Origin: Fagopyrum homotropicum
Lineage: Eukaryota; Streptophyta; Magnoliopsida; Caryophyllales; Polygonaceae
Assembly: GCA_033239125.1 (NCBI GenBank)
Contig: BSWB01000003.1
Location: 131,120,320 to 131,184,319, forward strand
Reading direction: 5' to 3'
DNA: 64,000 nucleotides
Shown here: positions 35,597 to 46,949 of the stretch, one piece after another
Layout: every line of letters starts with the position of its first letter
Numbering within the stretch: position 1 is the first letter of the stretch
Program-made: the position numbers and the translations under genes
The notes under the pieces: model-generated
Told to the model about the DNA's origin: nothing
The model's input: the letters and a program-made list of their open reading frames with translations, nothing else
Databases searched by the model: none

Positions 35597-35624
35597 TACC
35601 TTGAGTTGCCTCCCAAGAAGCGCT
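35597..35624 (-). other. Post-pol RNA hairpin, element D
   Basis: In sense direction CTTGGG and CTCAAG pair around AGGCAA, with one G-U pair replacing a G-C pair of the A and J version. Confidence 0.7.
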
Positions 35625-35657
35625 TTTTTTAGGTCCGTAGCTAGACCGTACCTGCAT

Positions 35658-38600
35658 CTATTCGAGTGTGGTGGGTGCGAACTCCTCAGCTTGGAGCTCC
35701 GGTGTATACTTCTTAAGTCGTTGGCCATTCACCTTGAAACTTCCGCTCTTTTCACCTAATACTTCAACTGCGCCATGGGAAAAAACATGTTTGATTAGAT
35801 AAGGTCCAGTCCAACGAGATTTAAGCTTACCTGGAAAGAGCCGAAGTCTCGAATTAAAGAGGAGAACTTGGTCTCCTTCTTTGAGGTACTTTGGAATGAT
35901 ATGCTTATCATGCCAACGCTTCGCTCTTTCCTTATAGATCTCGGCGTTCTCATAAGCGTTTAAGCGGAGTTCTTCAAGCTCGTTAAGGTTCAAGAGGCGC
36001 TTCTCGCCCGCTTCCTTCATGCTGAAGTTCAACCACTTTACCGCCCAATACGCGTTATGTTCCAACTCCACCGGTAAGTGACAAGACTTCCCATACACAA
36101 GGTTGTATGGTGTTGTTCCTATGGGAGTCTTGTACGCAGTCCTATATGCCAACAATGCATCATCTAGTTTCAAAGACCAATCCTTCCTTGTCTTCGAAAC
36201 TGTTTTCTCTAAGATGCCCTTGATCTCTCTATTCGAAATCTCCACTTGACCACTCGTTTGTGGATGGTAGAGAGTGGAGATCTTGTGAGTCACCCCATAC
36301 TTAGCTAGTAGAGCTTTGAATCGTCGGGCAATGAAGTGTGAACCTCCGTCACTAATGATGGTTTGCGGTGTCCTGAACCTCGGGAAAATAGTTCTATTAA
36401 AGAACTTGATGACAACCGTGGCATCATTAGTTGGAGAGGTTATAGCTTCAACCTATCTCGAAACATAATCTACAGCTAGAAGTATGTATTGGTTTCCACA
36501 AGATGATGGGAAAGGTCCCATGAAGTCTACTCCCCAAACGTCAAAGATTTCCACCTCTGGGATGTTATTAAGAGGCATCTCGTTCCTTCTAGAGATGTTC
36601 CCTGTTATTTGACAAGCAGCGCAACAGGAAACAAAGGTTTGCACATCTTTAAATAAAGTAGGCCAAAAGAAACCGGACTGCAATACCTTAGCACTAGTTT
36701 TGTCTAAACTAGCGTGTCCTCCACAAGGTAGTGAATGACAATGACGGATGACGCTTTGCATCTCGTCTTCCGGTACACATCTTCGAATGATGCCGTCGGG
36801 ACCTCTCTTGAAGAGTAGAGGTTCATTCCAAAAGTATTATCGGACATCCTTAAAGAACTTCTTCCTTTGTGCATAGGATAGTCCGGGAGTTATTTCCTGA
36901 CAAACCAAATAGTTAACAAAATCAGCAAACCATGGTTCGTTACCTTTAGTTATCTTGTCGATGCACTCCTCTATGATGTGTAAATGCTCGTCCGGAAAGG
37001 AGTCATCTATAGGTAGATCGTCGTCTTCTAGATGTGGTAGACGACTCAAATGATCCGCAACAGAATTTTCCAAACCTTTCTTGTCACGGATCTCTAGATC
37101 GAATTCTTGTAGGAGAAGAATCCATCTAATCAGCATTGGTTTTGCGTCCTTCTTGGCAAGTAGATAACGGATCGCCGCATGTTCCGTGTATACAATCACC
37201 TTTGCACCTACAAGGTAAGAACGAAACTTTTCAAAGGCATATACAATAGCTAAGAATTCTTTTTAAGTTGTGGTGTAGTTAAGCTGCGCTTCATCTAGCG
37301 TCTTGCTAGCGTAATAGATAGCATGGGTTCAGACCTCCTTCTTTTGCCCAAGCACAGCTCCAATAGCTATGTCACTTGCATCACACATAACCTCAAACGG
37401 GAGATACCAGTCCGTAGGTTGGATGATCGGGGCTGAGATTAGAGCTTTCCAGATCTTATGAAATGCGTCTAAACAATCCTGCGAGAAATCAAAAACTGCA
37501 TCCTTCATCAATAGATTAGTAAGCGGTTTTGATATCTTAGAAAAGTCCTTGATAAAACGTCTATAAAATCCAGCATGTCCTAGAAAGCTTCTTATCCCCT
37601 TCACCGAAGATGGAGGAGGGAGCTTTTCTATGGTCTCTATCTTAGCCTTATCTACCTTAATCCCTCTATTAGAGATCAAGTGTCCGAGTACAATGCCTTC
37701 CTTCACCATGAATTGACACTTCTCCCAATTAAGAGCTAGGTTAGTGTCTTCACACCTTTGTAGCACAAGAGAAAGGTTAGAAAGACAATTATCAAAAGAG
37801 GAACCATAAACAGAAAAGTCATCCATGAAAACCTCCATGATTTCCTCTATGTACTCTGAGAAGATAGCCATCATGCACCTTTGGAAGGTGCATGGGGTGT
37901 TGCAAAGCCCGAACGGCATTCTCCTATAAGCGAACATACCCCACGGGCACGTGAATGTGGTCTTCTCTTGATCGTCCGGATGGATCGGGATCTGAAAGAA
38001 GCCACTATAACCGTCAAGATAGCAAAAATGAGAATGTTGTGCTAACCTCTCAAGCATTTGATCAATGAAGGGTAATGGGAAATGATCCTTCCTAGTTGCA
38101 TTGTTTAGCTTCCGGTAATCAATGCACATCCTCCATCCAATCACGGTTCTTGTAAGAATGAGCTCATTGTTCTTGTTGGTGATAACCGTCATTCCTCTCT
38201 TCTTTGGAACAACTTGTACGGGGCTCACCCACTTGCTATCGGAGATAGGATAGATGATACCTGCATCAAGTAGCTTAAGAATCTCCTTCTTGACAACCTC
38301 CTTCATGATCGGATTTAACCGTCGTTGAGGTTGTCACGAAGGCTTAAAATCTTCTTCCAGTAGGATCTTGTGCATGCATAATGAAGGTTTAATTCCTACA
38401 AGATCCTCTATAATGTAAGCTAAGGCTTTCCTATGTTTTCTTAGAACAACCATAAGTTTGTCATGTTCATCTTCACTTAAATCGGAACTAACAATTACCG
38501 GAAAAGTAGAATTACTTCCTAGAAATGCGTACCTAAGATGTGTGGGAAGTGGCTTCAATTCCATCACCATTGGAGTCTCTAATGGCTCTTGAGGAGTGTC

Positions 38601-38702
38601 CAATGCTTCCTTAGAAGTCTCTAAGGGTGTAGGAGTTGTTGAAGAAGACTCAAGAGCATTGGTGGAAAGAACGTAATTGTTCTCAGAATTTTCCAAAATC
38701 AC
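35658..38702 (-). pseudogene. Element D pol: RT, RNase H, integrase, several stops
   Basis: The frame covers a linker, reverse transcriptase, RNase H and integrase in gypsy order. RT keeps its fingers and palm (WRMCIDYRKLN, PFGLCNTPCTFQRCM) and the active site as FMDD (FMDDFSVYGSSF). RNase H keeps DASD and YTEH (Asp to Glu). Integrase keeps HCGGHAS, VDFMGPF, SDGG and TSGQVE. Stops occur near 38334, 37327, 37265, 36838 and 36452. At least those at 38334 and 37327 read as CGA to TGA when set beside related copies, which fits loss of methylated CpG. No chromodomain is seen. The protein ends YTPELQAEEFAPTTLE. Confidence 0.93.
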
Positions 38703-38885
38703 GGCACCACTGTTACTTCCACGGCCGTGGTTTAGGGTGTGGAAGTCAATTACAGCACCACTGGTAGTTCCACGGCCGTGGTTTTGGCCGTGTAACTAAC
38801 TGGAGTCCTCTGAATAGCTGATTACGGTCATCATGGATGAAACCACGGCCGTGGAATAGCATGACTGGCCGTGGTTCCTCACGTC
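38690..38885 (-). promoter_or_regulatory. Palindrome cluster in the protease-RT linker, element D
   Basis: Three full sites (CCACGGCCGTGG or close) at about 38720, 38770 and 38842, with half-sites between them, lie in the coding linker. Element J has its own CCTCGG version in the same linker. Confidence 0.65.
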
Positions 38886-41493
38886 TTCTGACCCATCGTA
38901 GAGTTTTTCAAACTCTTCTTCATGCACTTTCTTTAGCTCCTCCAAGGCTTCAATTTCCTCATTGCAATCCTCTTCTTCTCCTTTCTCCATGATGCTCATG
39001 GTGATAACCTTTTGCAGTGGATTCTTGAATAGAATCGAGCTTACTTCCTCTCTAGATGCCTCCTCGTCATAGATATTGAACATATCTTCTCCAAGAGCTG
39101 GTTCTTTCACCAAGGTTGAAAGGACAAACTCTACCTTCTCTTCTCCTACAAGAAACGGTATTCCGAGTATGATCGGGACCGGACTATCTGCAGGAATGTC
39201 AAGCACAACAAAATCTATTGGAACATAGAACTTACCAAGCTTGACTGGGATGTCCTCAATGATACCGACGTGACGAGTTATGGATCGATCCGCCATGTAT
39301 AACGTCATCTTCACCGGTTTAGGTTCACCTAAACCAATCTTTCTGCATAAGGCAAGCGGGATGATGCTAACGCTTGCTCCCAAGTCACATAATACATCAT
39401 AAGTGACTTTTCCCACTCCAATTGGAATACAAAATGACCCCGGATCCTTCAGCTTTGGGGGCATCTTTTTCTTCATCGTTTTGATGAGGTCCGATGATTC
39501 CGTACACATCTTGACTTCTCCAAAGTCTTCCAGCTTCCTCTTGTTAGAGAGGATCTCCTTTAAGAACTTCCCGTAAGCGGGTATATCTACAATTGCATCA
39601 ATTAAAGGTATGTTAATGTGCAGTTTGCTCATGAGTTCAATGAACTTACCGAACTGCTTGTCTAGACATGCTCTCGCTCTAGATTGTGGGAATGGTAAGG
39701 GGGGTTTGTAAGCTGGAGGAGGAATGTAGATGTCTTCCTTCTCCTTCCCATTTTCCTTCTCCTTTTCGACGGGAACTTCAATAAACTTAGGCTGCGGGTC
39801 GGTAGTTGTTGCTCCGCTCCTAGTTGTGATAGCCATCACCCTTCCCTTCGGGTTGTCCCCCGTCTTTCCGGGAAGTTTTCCTTGGTCTCTAGGAACTTCC
39901 TCGGCCTTGCTGAACATTTGGTTTTCTAAAGCTCTTTGAGCTTTATCGACCTTAGTAACGTAGCTCTCCAGTCTTTGAAGCTTTCCCAAGATTGTTTCCA
40001 GCATGGGATCGGGTTTCTCCTTCCCCGAGTTGCTTCCGCTATTAGATGTTTGCCCCTGGCTTTTCAAAGGAATGGAAGAAGAAGATGGTAGTGTTAGTGA
40101 ATTTCCTGAATTGGAATAAGAATTACCGGAATTTTGTTGTTGGTTGGAACGCCAATTGTTGTTTGAATTCCGATTGTTGTTCCAATTATTGTTCAGGTTG
40201 TTGTTGTTCCAATTGTTCCGGTTGTTGCGGTTGGTGTTCACATTCCCTTGATGGTTGTTGTTGTTTCCTAAGTATCCAACATCTTGCTCCTTAGGCTTTT
40301 GAAGGCCAGCTCTAATGATTTCCTTCAACTCCTTCATTTCGGTATTGAGGAAAAAGATTTGAGTTTGTGCAGCTTGTGTTAGCTTTGCTGCTTGCTCTAC
40401 TCGGTTAGCTTCCGCCATCCGGTGGGAATACTTCTCAATTACTCGGGCTTGCTTCTCAATAAAGTCCCAAGCGTCATCTTCCCGCATGTCCATGAATGTG
40501 CCACATGAAAGGGATTGGAGCTTGAATTGTGTTTCCACATCCAGCCCCTTGTAATATATCTCCAACAACTCTAACTTGGAAATGCCATGGTGTGGGCAAT
40601 CCAATAATAGATCCTGAAACCTTTCCCAAGATTGAAACAAACTTTCGTTAGATTTCATAGAAAAAGCATTGATTTTACCTCTCAATTCCACTGTCTTGGA
40701 TGGCGGAAAGAATTTGGTTAGGAACTCCGAAGATAGATCCTCCCATGTGTTGAGTCTTCCATTTGGAAGAGCTTGATACCAAGATAAAGCCTTCCCTTTC
40801 AAAGAGAAGAATAATGGCTTGATCTTGTAGTTGTTGGTGGTTGCATTATTCGGTTTCATTGTCTTTGTTAGAATCTCAAAGTTCTGTAAATGTTGGTGTG
40901 GAGATTCAGCACTCGTTCCTCCAAATTGGCTTTGGCGAACGATGGTAATAACTTGCGGGTTAAAGCTAAACCCTTGAATATCTTCATCTTCGAAGTTCAC
41001 ACCTAGACGGCGCGGTTGTTGAATTGGATCCATCCTTTGTCCAAGAGTTCTTGGCTCCTCATCTAAACGAGCGGCTCTCGCACCCCAGCTGGGATACGAG
41101 GATTGGCGGCCGGTCTTGGATCATTCCGGACTGGATTGATCGTTGGATCAATTTCCTCTAGCGGTGGCATATCATCATCATCCTCCTCATCGGATGATTC
41201 CACTCTAATGGACTTAGTTGACTTAGCTTTCTTCTTTTTCTTGGAGTCATTCATCTCCAACTTCATGTCCACCATCATAGCTTTGAGCTCATCAATTTGG
41301 AATTGATGACGCTCCGCTTCTTCCTCATGAGTTTCTCATTCAACCTAAATTGAGCTTGAGACTCCTCTAACTCCGCTTGGAGATCCCTCTCTCTATTTTC
41401 ATCCATCTTTCTTTCCGTAAGTTTCTTCCTCAAAGTCTTCTCAAGTTCCGGATCAAGAGGTATGAGGTCCTTGTTGGATCTAGACCTACGCAT
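38796..41493 (-). pseudogene. Element D gag-protease, frameshifted N-terminus
   Basis: Gag starts at MRRSRSNKDLIPLD (41493), which aligns with the gag start of J. Frameshifts near 41300 and 41060 split the coiled-coil N-terminus. From 41033 the frame is open for 745 codons: Gag domain (SPHQHLQNFE, SWYQALPNGRLNTWED, FFPPSKTVELRGKI), an Asn-rich segment without a CCHC knuckle, then protease with DLGASVS. Compared with J, about 18 residues after ILGxPFL are missing from the protease, which probably inactivates it. The linker to RT (about 38700-38890) is full of CCACGGCCGTGG palindromes that are partly translated. Confidence 0.92.
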
Positions 41494-41596
41494 ATACCTA
41501 AGAGAACCTGCAAATAGCACTCAAAAGAGATATCAAATAACAAGAGCAAAGCTCCCAAGCTCGACAACCGAGAACCGAAGTTTGGTCTAGACCAAA

Positions 41597-41614
41597 TCCC
41601 CGGCAACGGCGCCA
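41597..41614 (-). other. Primer-binding site, tRNA-Asp, element D
   Basis: The sense sequence TGGCGCCGTTGCCGGGGA lies six bases from the 5' LTR end. Confidence 0.9.
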
Positions 41615-41620
41615 AAAACT

Positions 41621-43326
41621 TGTTCGCCCGTAAACGTGCGTGCAAATAAGCTTTATATTTACAAAAGTATAATAAAAGCAAGTGAACCCGCAGTGTACGG
41701 ATCGACGTAGATTAGCAAATATTCCAGAGTATCGAACACAAGGATTTAGTGAAACAAAATCCAATTTCAAATTGTCAAGCAAATAAGATGTAAAGCTTTG
41801 CAAATATTGGGGAAAACAGCAACCCTAAAGATCCGGATATCAAATTGTGGCAATTGATTCAAGATATACTAAAGAATTAAGGACAAAGTCAAGAATTGTG
41901 AAGGTATACTAAGGTAAAGTAATGTACGGTGAAGTTCCAAAACCTTATATGACTTACCCAAAGACACTCTCTATAAAGGTTGTTGAGGCTGCAATATAGA
42001 AAGGATCTAAGGACAAGAATTAATCTCAAATACCCAAACTTGTAACCCAAGGATCAAGATAAACTCACACGGTTAAGGTTGTGACACTCGAAACCGAAAT
42101 AGAGGATGTCGAGTCTCACTACTACCTAGGAAAGGCAAGCCAAGACTAGGTTAAAGCTAATCCTTAACTTTGGATTAAAGTAAAAGCAAAGTTCGTAAAC
42201 TGGGGTAAATCACGGGTAGATCTTGAGAACCACGGCCGTGGAAACCTAAGAACAAGTCGTGATTTAGGGTGTCGACGATATTTCTCTAACTCTCAAGGTC
42301 CAATCAAATTATGATCGATCTATCAACATCTAAACCACAGCTATCAACCCTTCACCTTAGAATTGCTAAAGGGTTTTAGCCAATAACCATTGTCATGATA
42401 TCAATATTCAATTTAAGAAGAATGAAAGATGAAAACCCTCGAATACTCGATAAAACTTCAAAACCGATTCTCATATCCGAAACACAATAAGCAATGTTAA
42501 TGGATTCGAAATATATAACACAAAACCTTACAATGATCTAAGGCAAGCACGAAGAACGGGATGTCAATCCGTCTTCAATATCAAAACCTAAGAAAAAGGC
42601 TAAACTTCCGTTGTAAGCAATCTCCAATCTCCAACAATCCGGCGTTTCCGCAACTCTCAGCGACTTCCAATCAACCCTAAGCAAGAGTGCTGAAAACAAG
42701 GGTAAGCGGCCATCCTCGAAATTCTCTTTTTCAGCCTTTTTATAAGACGAGAAAGAATTACCGTCAATACCCAATACATAAATGATGTGGCAAATAATGA
42801 CACGTCAAAAGATCGCCTAAATCACGGTCTCATAGCTTTCCACGACCGTGGTTTAGAGCGTGGAAATAGATTACGGTGCCTTGTGACTTTCATGACCGTA
42901 ATTTAGACCGTGTAACTTACTGGAGTGTTCCAAACTCTCTTCCACGTTCATGATGCTAGGTCCACGGCCGTGGTTTAGAGCATGGACTTCAAATCATCTT
43001 CTCCACGGCCGTAATTCAGGGCGTGGAAGTGTATATTGCTTGTTTTTGCCTTTGTTTCGTGACATTCTTCATCCTAGCTCCTTCCTTAGCTTATTTGATG
43101 TATCTCCTAATCCTCGAACATGATCGATTACTCCCTTTTCTCTCTCGAATGCTCCGATTTCAGCTCCTATTCACCTATAATCAACACAAAGCTAGTGTAG
43201 ACTTCCATATCAACAAGATAGATGAACAAGCTAACATTTGCTTCAAAACTTTATCCATGTACACAATAATAATGGGAAAAACAACCAAAATAAGTGCCTA
43301 AAATATCGCCATATTTCATGCTAACA
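41621..43326 (-). repeat. 5' LTR of element D
   Basis: The 1706-bp LTR runs from TGTTCGCCCG to CATGCTAACA. The TATA box in sense is at about 42737-42746. The U3 palindrome cluster is at about 42825-43025 and the U5 module at about 42207-42270. Confidence 0.94.
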
Positions 43327-43895
43327 TAGGTCCCCCTTCCCCACCACAACAAAGCTATGTCACCAAGATATAAGGAAGCGGTACTTACCTTCCTTTCCTC
43401 GTCCGCGATCCCTGTGACACAGAAGTATTGCTCCATGCCCCATAAGAAGTTCTCGACGTCTTTGGCCGAACGAATTCCCTTGAATGTCGTCGGTTTAGGT
43501 GCATCCACCTTCTGTAGTGGGGCAACTCCAACTAGGCCAACCCCCATGGCTGCCTTGTATGCCGCCAACTCCCTTAAGATGGTCTCCATCTTGGTTGACA
43601 ACACCTCATATTGGGTCTTAAGGACTTGATGTTCAGCGGAAAGGGTCTTGTAGAATGCGTTAATGGCCCCTTGGAACTCCCCCTTGAGTTCCTCAATTGA
43701 GGATTTCATCGAGGATTCGACGTCATCAACCCGCTTGTTGGCGTCTTCGATGGAGTTCCGCATCTCGCCCACGGCCAACTCGACTTTCTCCAGCCTTGTT
43801 TTTGTGCTTGACACCACGTCCCCTTATGGGTCCCTTGCCTTCTTGCCTTTCTTGCACTCGTCACCAACTTCGGACACACCTCCACTAGCCATCAT
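43327..43895 (-). pseudogene. Element E gag, 5' part
   Basis: This is the start of the E Gag, from the Met at 43895 (MMASGG). A stop lies near 43825; then the frame is open from 43817. It contains a predicted coiled coil (EKVELAVGEMRNSIEDANKR) and the start of the Gag core. The core includes the ENFLWGMEQYF and ALLWWGR motifs typical of chromovirus-like Gag, where element D interrupts it. The rest is at 29113-30246. Confidence 0.88.
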
Positions 43896-44054
43896 GTCTT
43901 ACCTCGGACCTTAACGTGCTCTATGTCCCTGCCTACTTACCAAACTTCCTAGCAAACGCTTAGCGATCTATGGAGAGCTACTCTCGACCTGTACCCCTGC
44001 CTATTTGCCTCCCTTGGTTGTAAGCACTTGGCACCTAAATAAAATGATCGTCCG

Positions 44055-44074
44055 AACCTGGCTCTGATACCACT
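44055..44074 (-). other. Primer-binding site, initiator tRNA-Met type, element E
   Basis: The sense sequence TGGTATCAGAGCCAGGTTC follows the LTR end after two bases. It matches the initiator-Met primer site common in plant gypsy and copia elements. This separates E from the tRNA-Asp-primed Athila elements around it. Confidence 0.85.
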
Positions 44075-44076
44075 TG

Positions 44077-44949
44077 TCACGGGCCGAGTTATTCCTCAAC
44101 TCAGACCGTGCGGCTCTTAGCTATATTATCGCCCCGAAAAGCCAAGATCAGCCTTACTCCTCGACGCACCTTGAATATGAGCGCTTCGTCTAGATGGATA
44201 GGTAAGCTCGGAGAGTTGTCGGAAAACCTTGCCTTTATATTACTCAAGAGAGCTTTACAAATGAGAGCTTTTTACAAGAGATCTAGAATGCTTGGAGTTT
44301 TGTCGATTTTGTGGGATGATGGAAATGAGAGGTGACCTACCCTATTTATAGCCTTGGCCACCTCCTCTCTGGAAAGGTTTCGGAACCTAACTCTCCAAGG
44401 TCATTCCGAATCCTTCCTACCTTGACCTTATCTTAACAACTCTAGAACTTTCCCTAAGACTCTAGCTAAGTCTTCAAGGTTCCTTCGAGTTCTAGAAATC
44501 TCCGTCGTCTTTCGGGGAGATCCGCCTCCATCCGGATCGTCCTGCCAACTTCTACACAGTCTAGAGGCTTCCTCCGGTTTCTAGACTTTTCTTGATCCTT
44601 CCGGTGCCTTCCGGGTCTCTTCTTGATCCTGCCGGATCCTTCCAAATGCTTCCGCCATCTTCCGAAATATTCCTCCACCTTCCGGAATATTCCATCACCT
44701 TCCGGAATGTTCCTCCGTGTTCTAGATTCTTCTTGAGCATTCTGGATCCTCCATGATTGTCCCGGATCTTTTCGGGATACTCCTTGTCTTTCCGGTGTGT
44801 CATCTTGACAAGGTTTTTGTCTAGCTTCCCACTTGGCCTTATTCCAATGTCATTGTCGCTTGGCCTTGTCAAATGGCGTCTTGATGGCGTTTTCCGGCAA
44901 GTTGTGTTTTGTCGGTCTTGGCATCGTCACGGAAGAGCGATCCGTGACA
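44077..44949 (-). repeat. 5' LTR of element E
   Basis: The 873-bp LTR runs in sense from TGTCACGGATCG to GGCCCGTGACA. The middle (about 44560-44770) is made of imperfect short repeats around TTCCGG(A/G)AT and GGATCCTTCCGG. The 3' LTR remnant is at 29009-29098. Confidence 0.88.
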
Positions 44950-45327
44950 CTAGACTAGAGATAGTTTAGGTTGTTCCCTTAGCACATTTTAAATCTTCAA
45001 GCATGTTATGGATAGTGTGTGAGTTAATCATCTTAGTTGAGACCGATAAGTAAAATGAGGATGATTGTGCAATGTTGAGATGCTTATGATGCTAGAGTGG
45101 GGAGACTAGATTTGAAAGGATTGTTGTCATGTTTGTGAAGTGATTATCCAAACTATGACAATGTTTGATGGTGTACGCAAATAGCAAACACCATGTGATG
45201 CCTACATTGTCTAATGTAATCATAAGTTGATTTAAAGTTGATTAACTAGTGTGTAAATAGAATGCACCATGTAACACATGCTAGATGATATAAAGTCAAA
45301 TGTTATGACAAAGCACACCTCAAACAC
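44950..45327. other. Unassigned sequence right of element E
   Basis: No gene, LTR end or conserved block is recognised. AACAC at 45323-45327 is the left target copy of solo LTR H. The sequence continues at 46950 once H is removed. Confidence 0.4.
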
Positions 45328-46949
45328 TGATAGCATATATTATAGTCTATGTTTAGGGATTGGTTTGGATGTTTTATCTTCATAAATCTACATGCATGGA
45401 TGTATATTCTTGATCATTATGTTGTTTTGTTTACCTTTGCAAGAATCGAGGTCTACACCTAGTTTTGTTGTAATTGTAGGGAAAATGACACGTTTTGTAG
45501 CAATTTGGAGCCAAGGGAGCTAATGAGTCATTGGAGCTACATTATGGAACATTGAGGAGCTACAAGAAAAGCATGGGAACCATGGAAGTTGGACAGAAGT
45601 TTGATTTTGGACCATTTTTGAGAGATTTACACGAAGTTGAGGATCACCTCGGTTGACTACAGTGTCACCTCGACCGAGATGATTTTGTTGGGATGGATCG
45701 AGACGGACGGCCCATGGCCCATGAGATATTTTACTTTTGGCAAGTGATTCTCCTATATATTGGAAGATATATTCTGGATGGAAGGAGGTCTGGTTGACAG
45801 ATTAGTTGGGAAGATTGAAGATAAGGAAGGAAGGAAGTTGAAGGAAGTTAGCTTTGAAGTAAAAGTTGAAGGCTTTTGAAGGAAGTTGTAAGGTTTTCTT
45901 AGATTGTTGGATTGTTGTCTTTTGGTTTGTGGTTGAGAAACACAGTTTGTTGGTTGTTTGGTTTGTTTGATTGTTTGATTGAGTGATTATTGAGACCTTT
46001 GTGTTAAGGTTTTTTTGTTTGAATATTCCTTCTTTATTAATTTTTTGACTGTTGTTATCATGATGATTATTGGCTAAATTCTTGTGCAATTCTAGGGTGA
46101 TTGGCTTAAGGTTGTGGGAAAGACGATGAAAGAATGAGCCTTTACCTTAGTAGACCATGAAAGCTCGAGCCTAGCCTTAACCTCACCTCACCTCGGTCCG
46201 TTCATAGAACATCTCGACCGAGATCGGACATGAACTGAGCGAGGCGTGATCTTACCTAATCCATTCCTGAGTTTAGGTTTTAGTTTGCCAAATCCTATCC
46301 TTGTTGCACCTTTCCTGGTCCATACGCAAGCCTAGGATGAGACTTACCCGGTGATTCCTTTGCTTGTATACCTATGATGATGAGTGTTAGGTAATAAAGG
46401 TTTATCTTTTATTAGGGTTTGAGTGTGCCTTCATCCTACCTTTGTGAGTTAGCCTGAGACTTACCCGGTAAAGGTTAGTTCTATCCCCTTAGGTGGTGTG
46501 TTGGTTTGAGATTATAGTTCCTTCCCTTAGTTCCTTGAGACTTACTTGGTGAGAGGATATTTTGTTTGGGATAGTGAGTAGTGAGACTTACCCGGTGATC
46601 TATTCCCACCTTAGAAATACCTTCCCTTGCAAACATCAGCTTTGTTCACGTTATCCTTTGAGATCTTGAGTCAGAACCACAACTTGATGCTTTGACCTCT
46701 AGAATCTGCATTCTTTTATTTGATTATTACATCATCTTTGAGATCTTTGCTTTGTTACTTGTTTTTTATTGAGAACCTGAATTGTCGTGCTTTGTTTCAC
46801 CATAGTCCCTGTGTTCGACCCTGGAGATATTTTTTGTTATTACAATTGATCCGTACACTACGGATTTGCATATTGTTTCAGGCTTATATTTTAGGATATA
46901 AATTTAAAGCTATATCGTTCACGATTATACACACGTCTGAGAGGGAACA
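45328..46949 (+). mobile_element. Solo LTR H, Athila-type, J family
   Basis: The 1622-bp unit starts TGATAGCATA and ends GAGGGAACA. Exact AACAC lies on both sides (45323-45327, 46950-46954). The TATA region CTATATAT is at about 45752. A CCTCGG-type module lies upstream (45644-45706) and another downstream (46189-46246). The sense version of the GAGACTTACCCGGT repeats occurs several times at 46340-46600. There is no internal domain. Confidence 0.92.

Larger units (their letters stand above)
30247..43326 (-). mobile_element. Element D, full-length Athila-type gypsy
   Basis: The 13,080-bp element is inserted in the gag of E. The flanks CAGGT (30242-30246) and TAGGT (43327-43331) match at four of five bases. 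In sense order it has LTR, tRNA-Asp primer site, gag, protease, RT, RNase H, integrase, hairpin, ORF3, 3' spacer, polypurine tract and LTR. It is the only element in the window with all Athila parts. Gag and pol have frameshifts and several stops, so it is not active as it stands. ORF3 is open. Confidence 0.95.
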
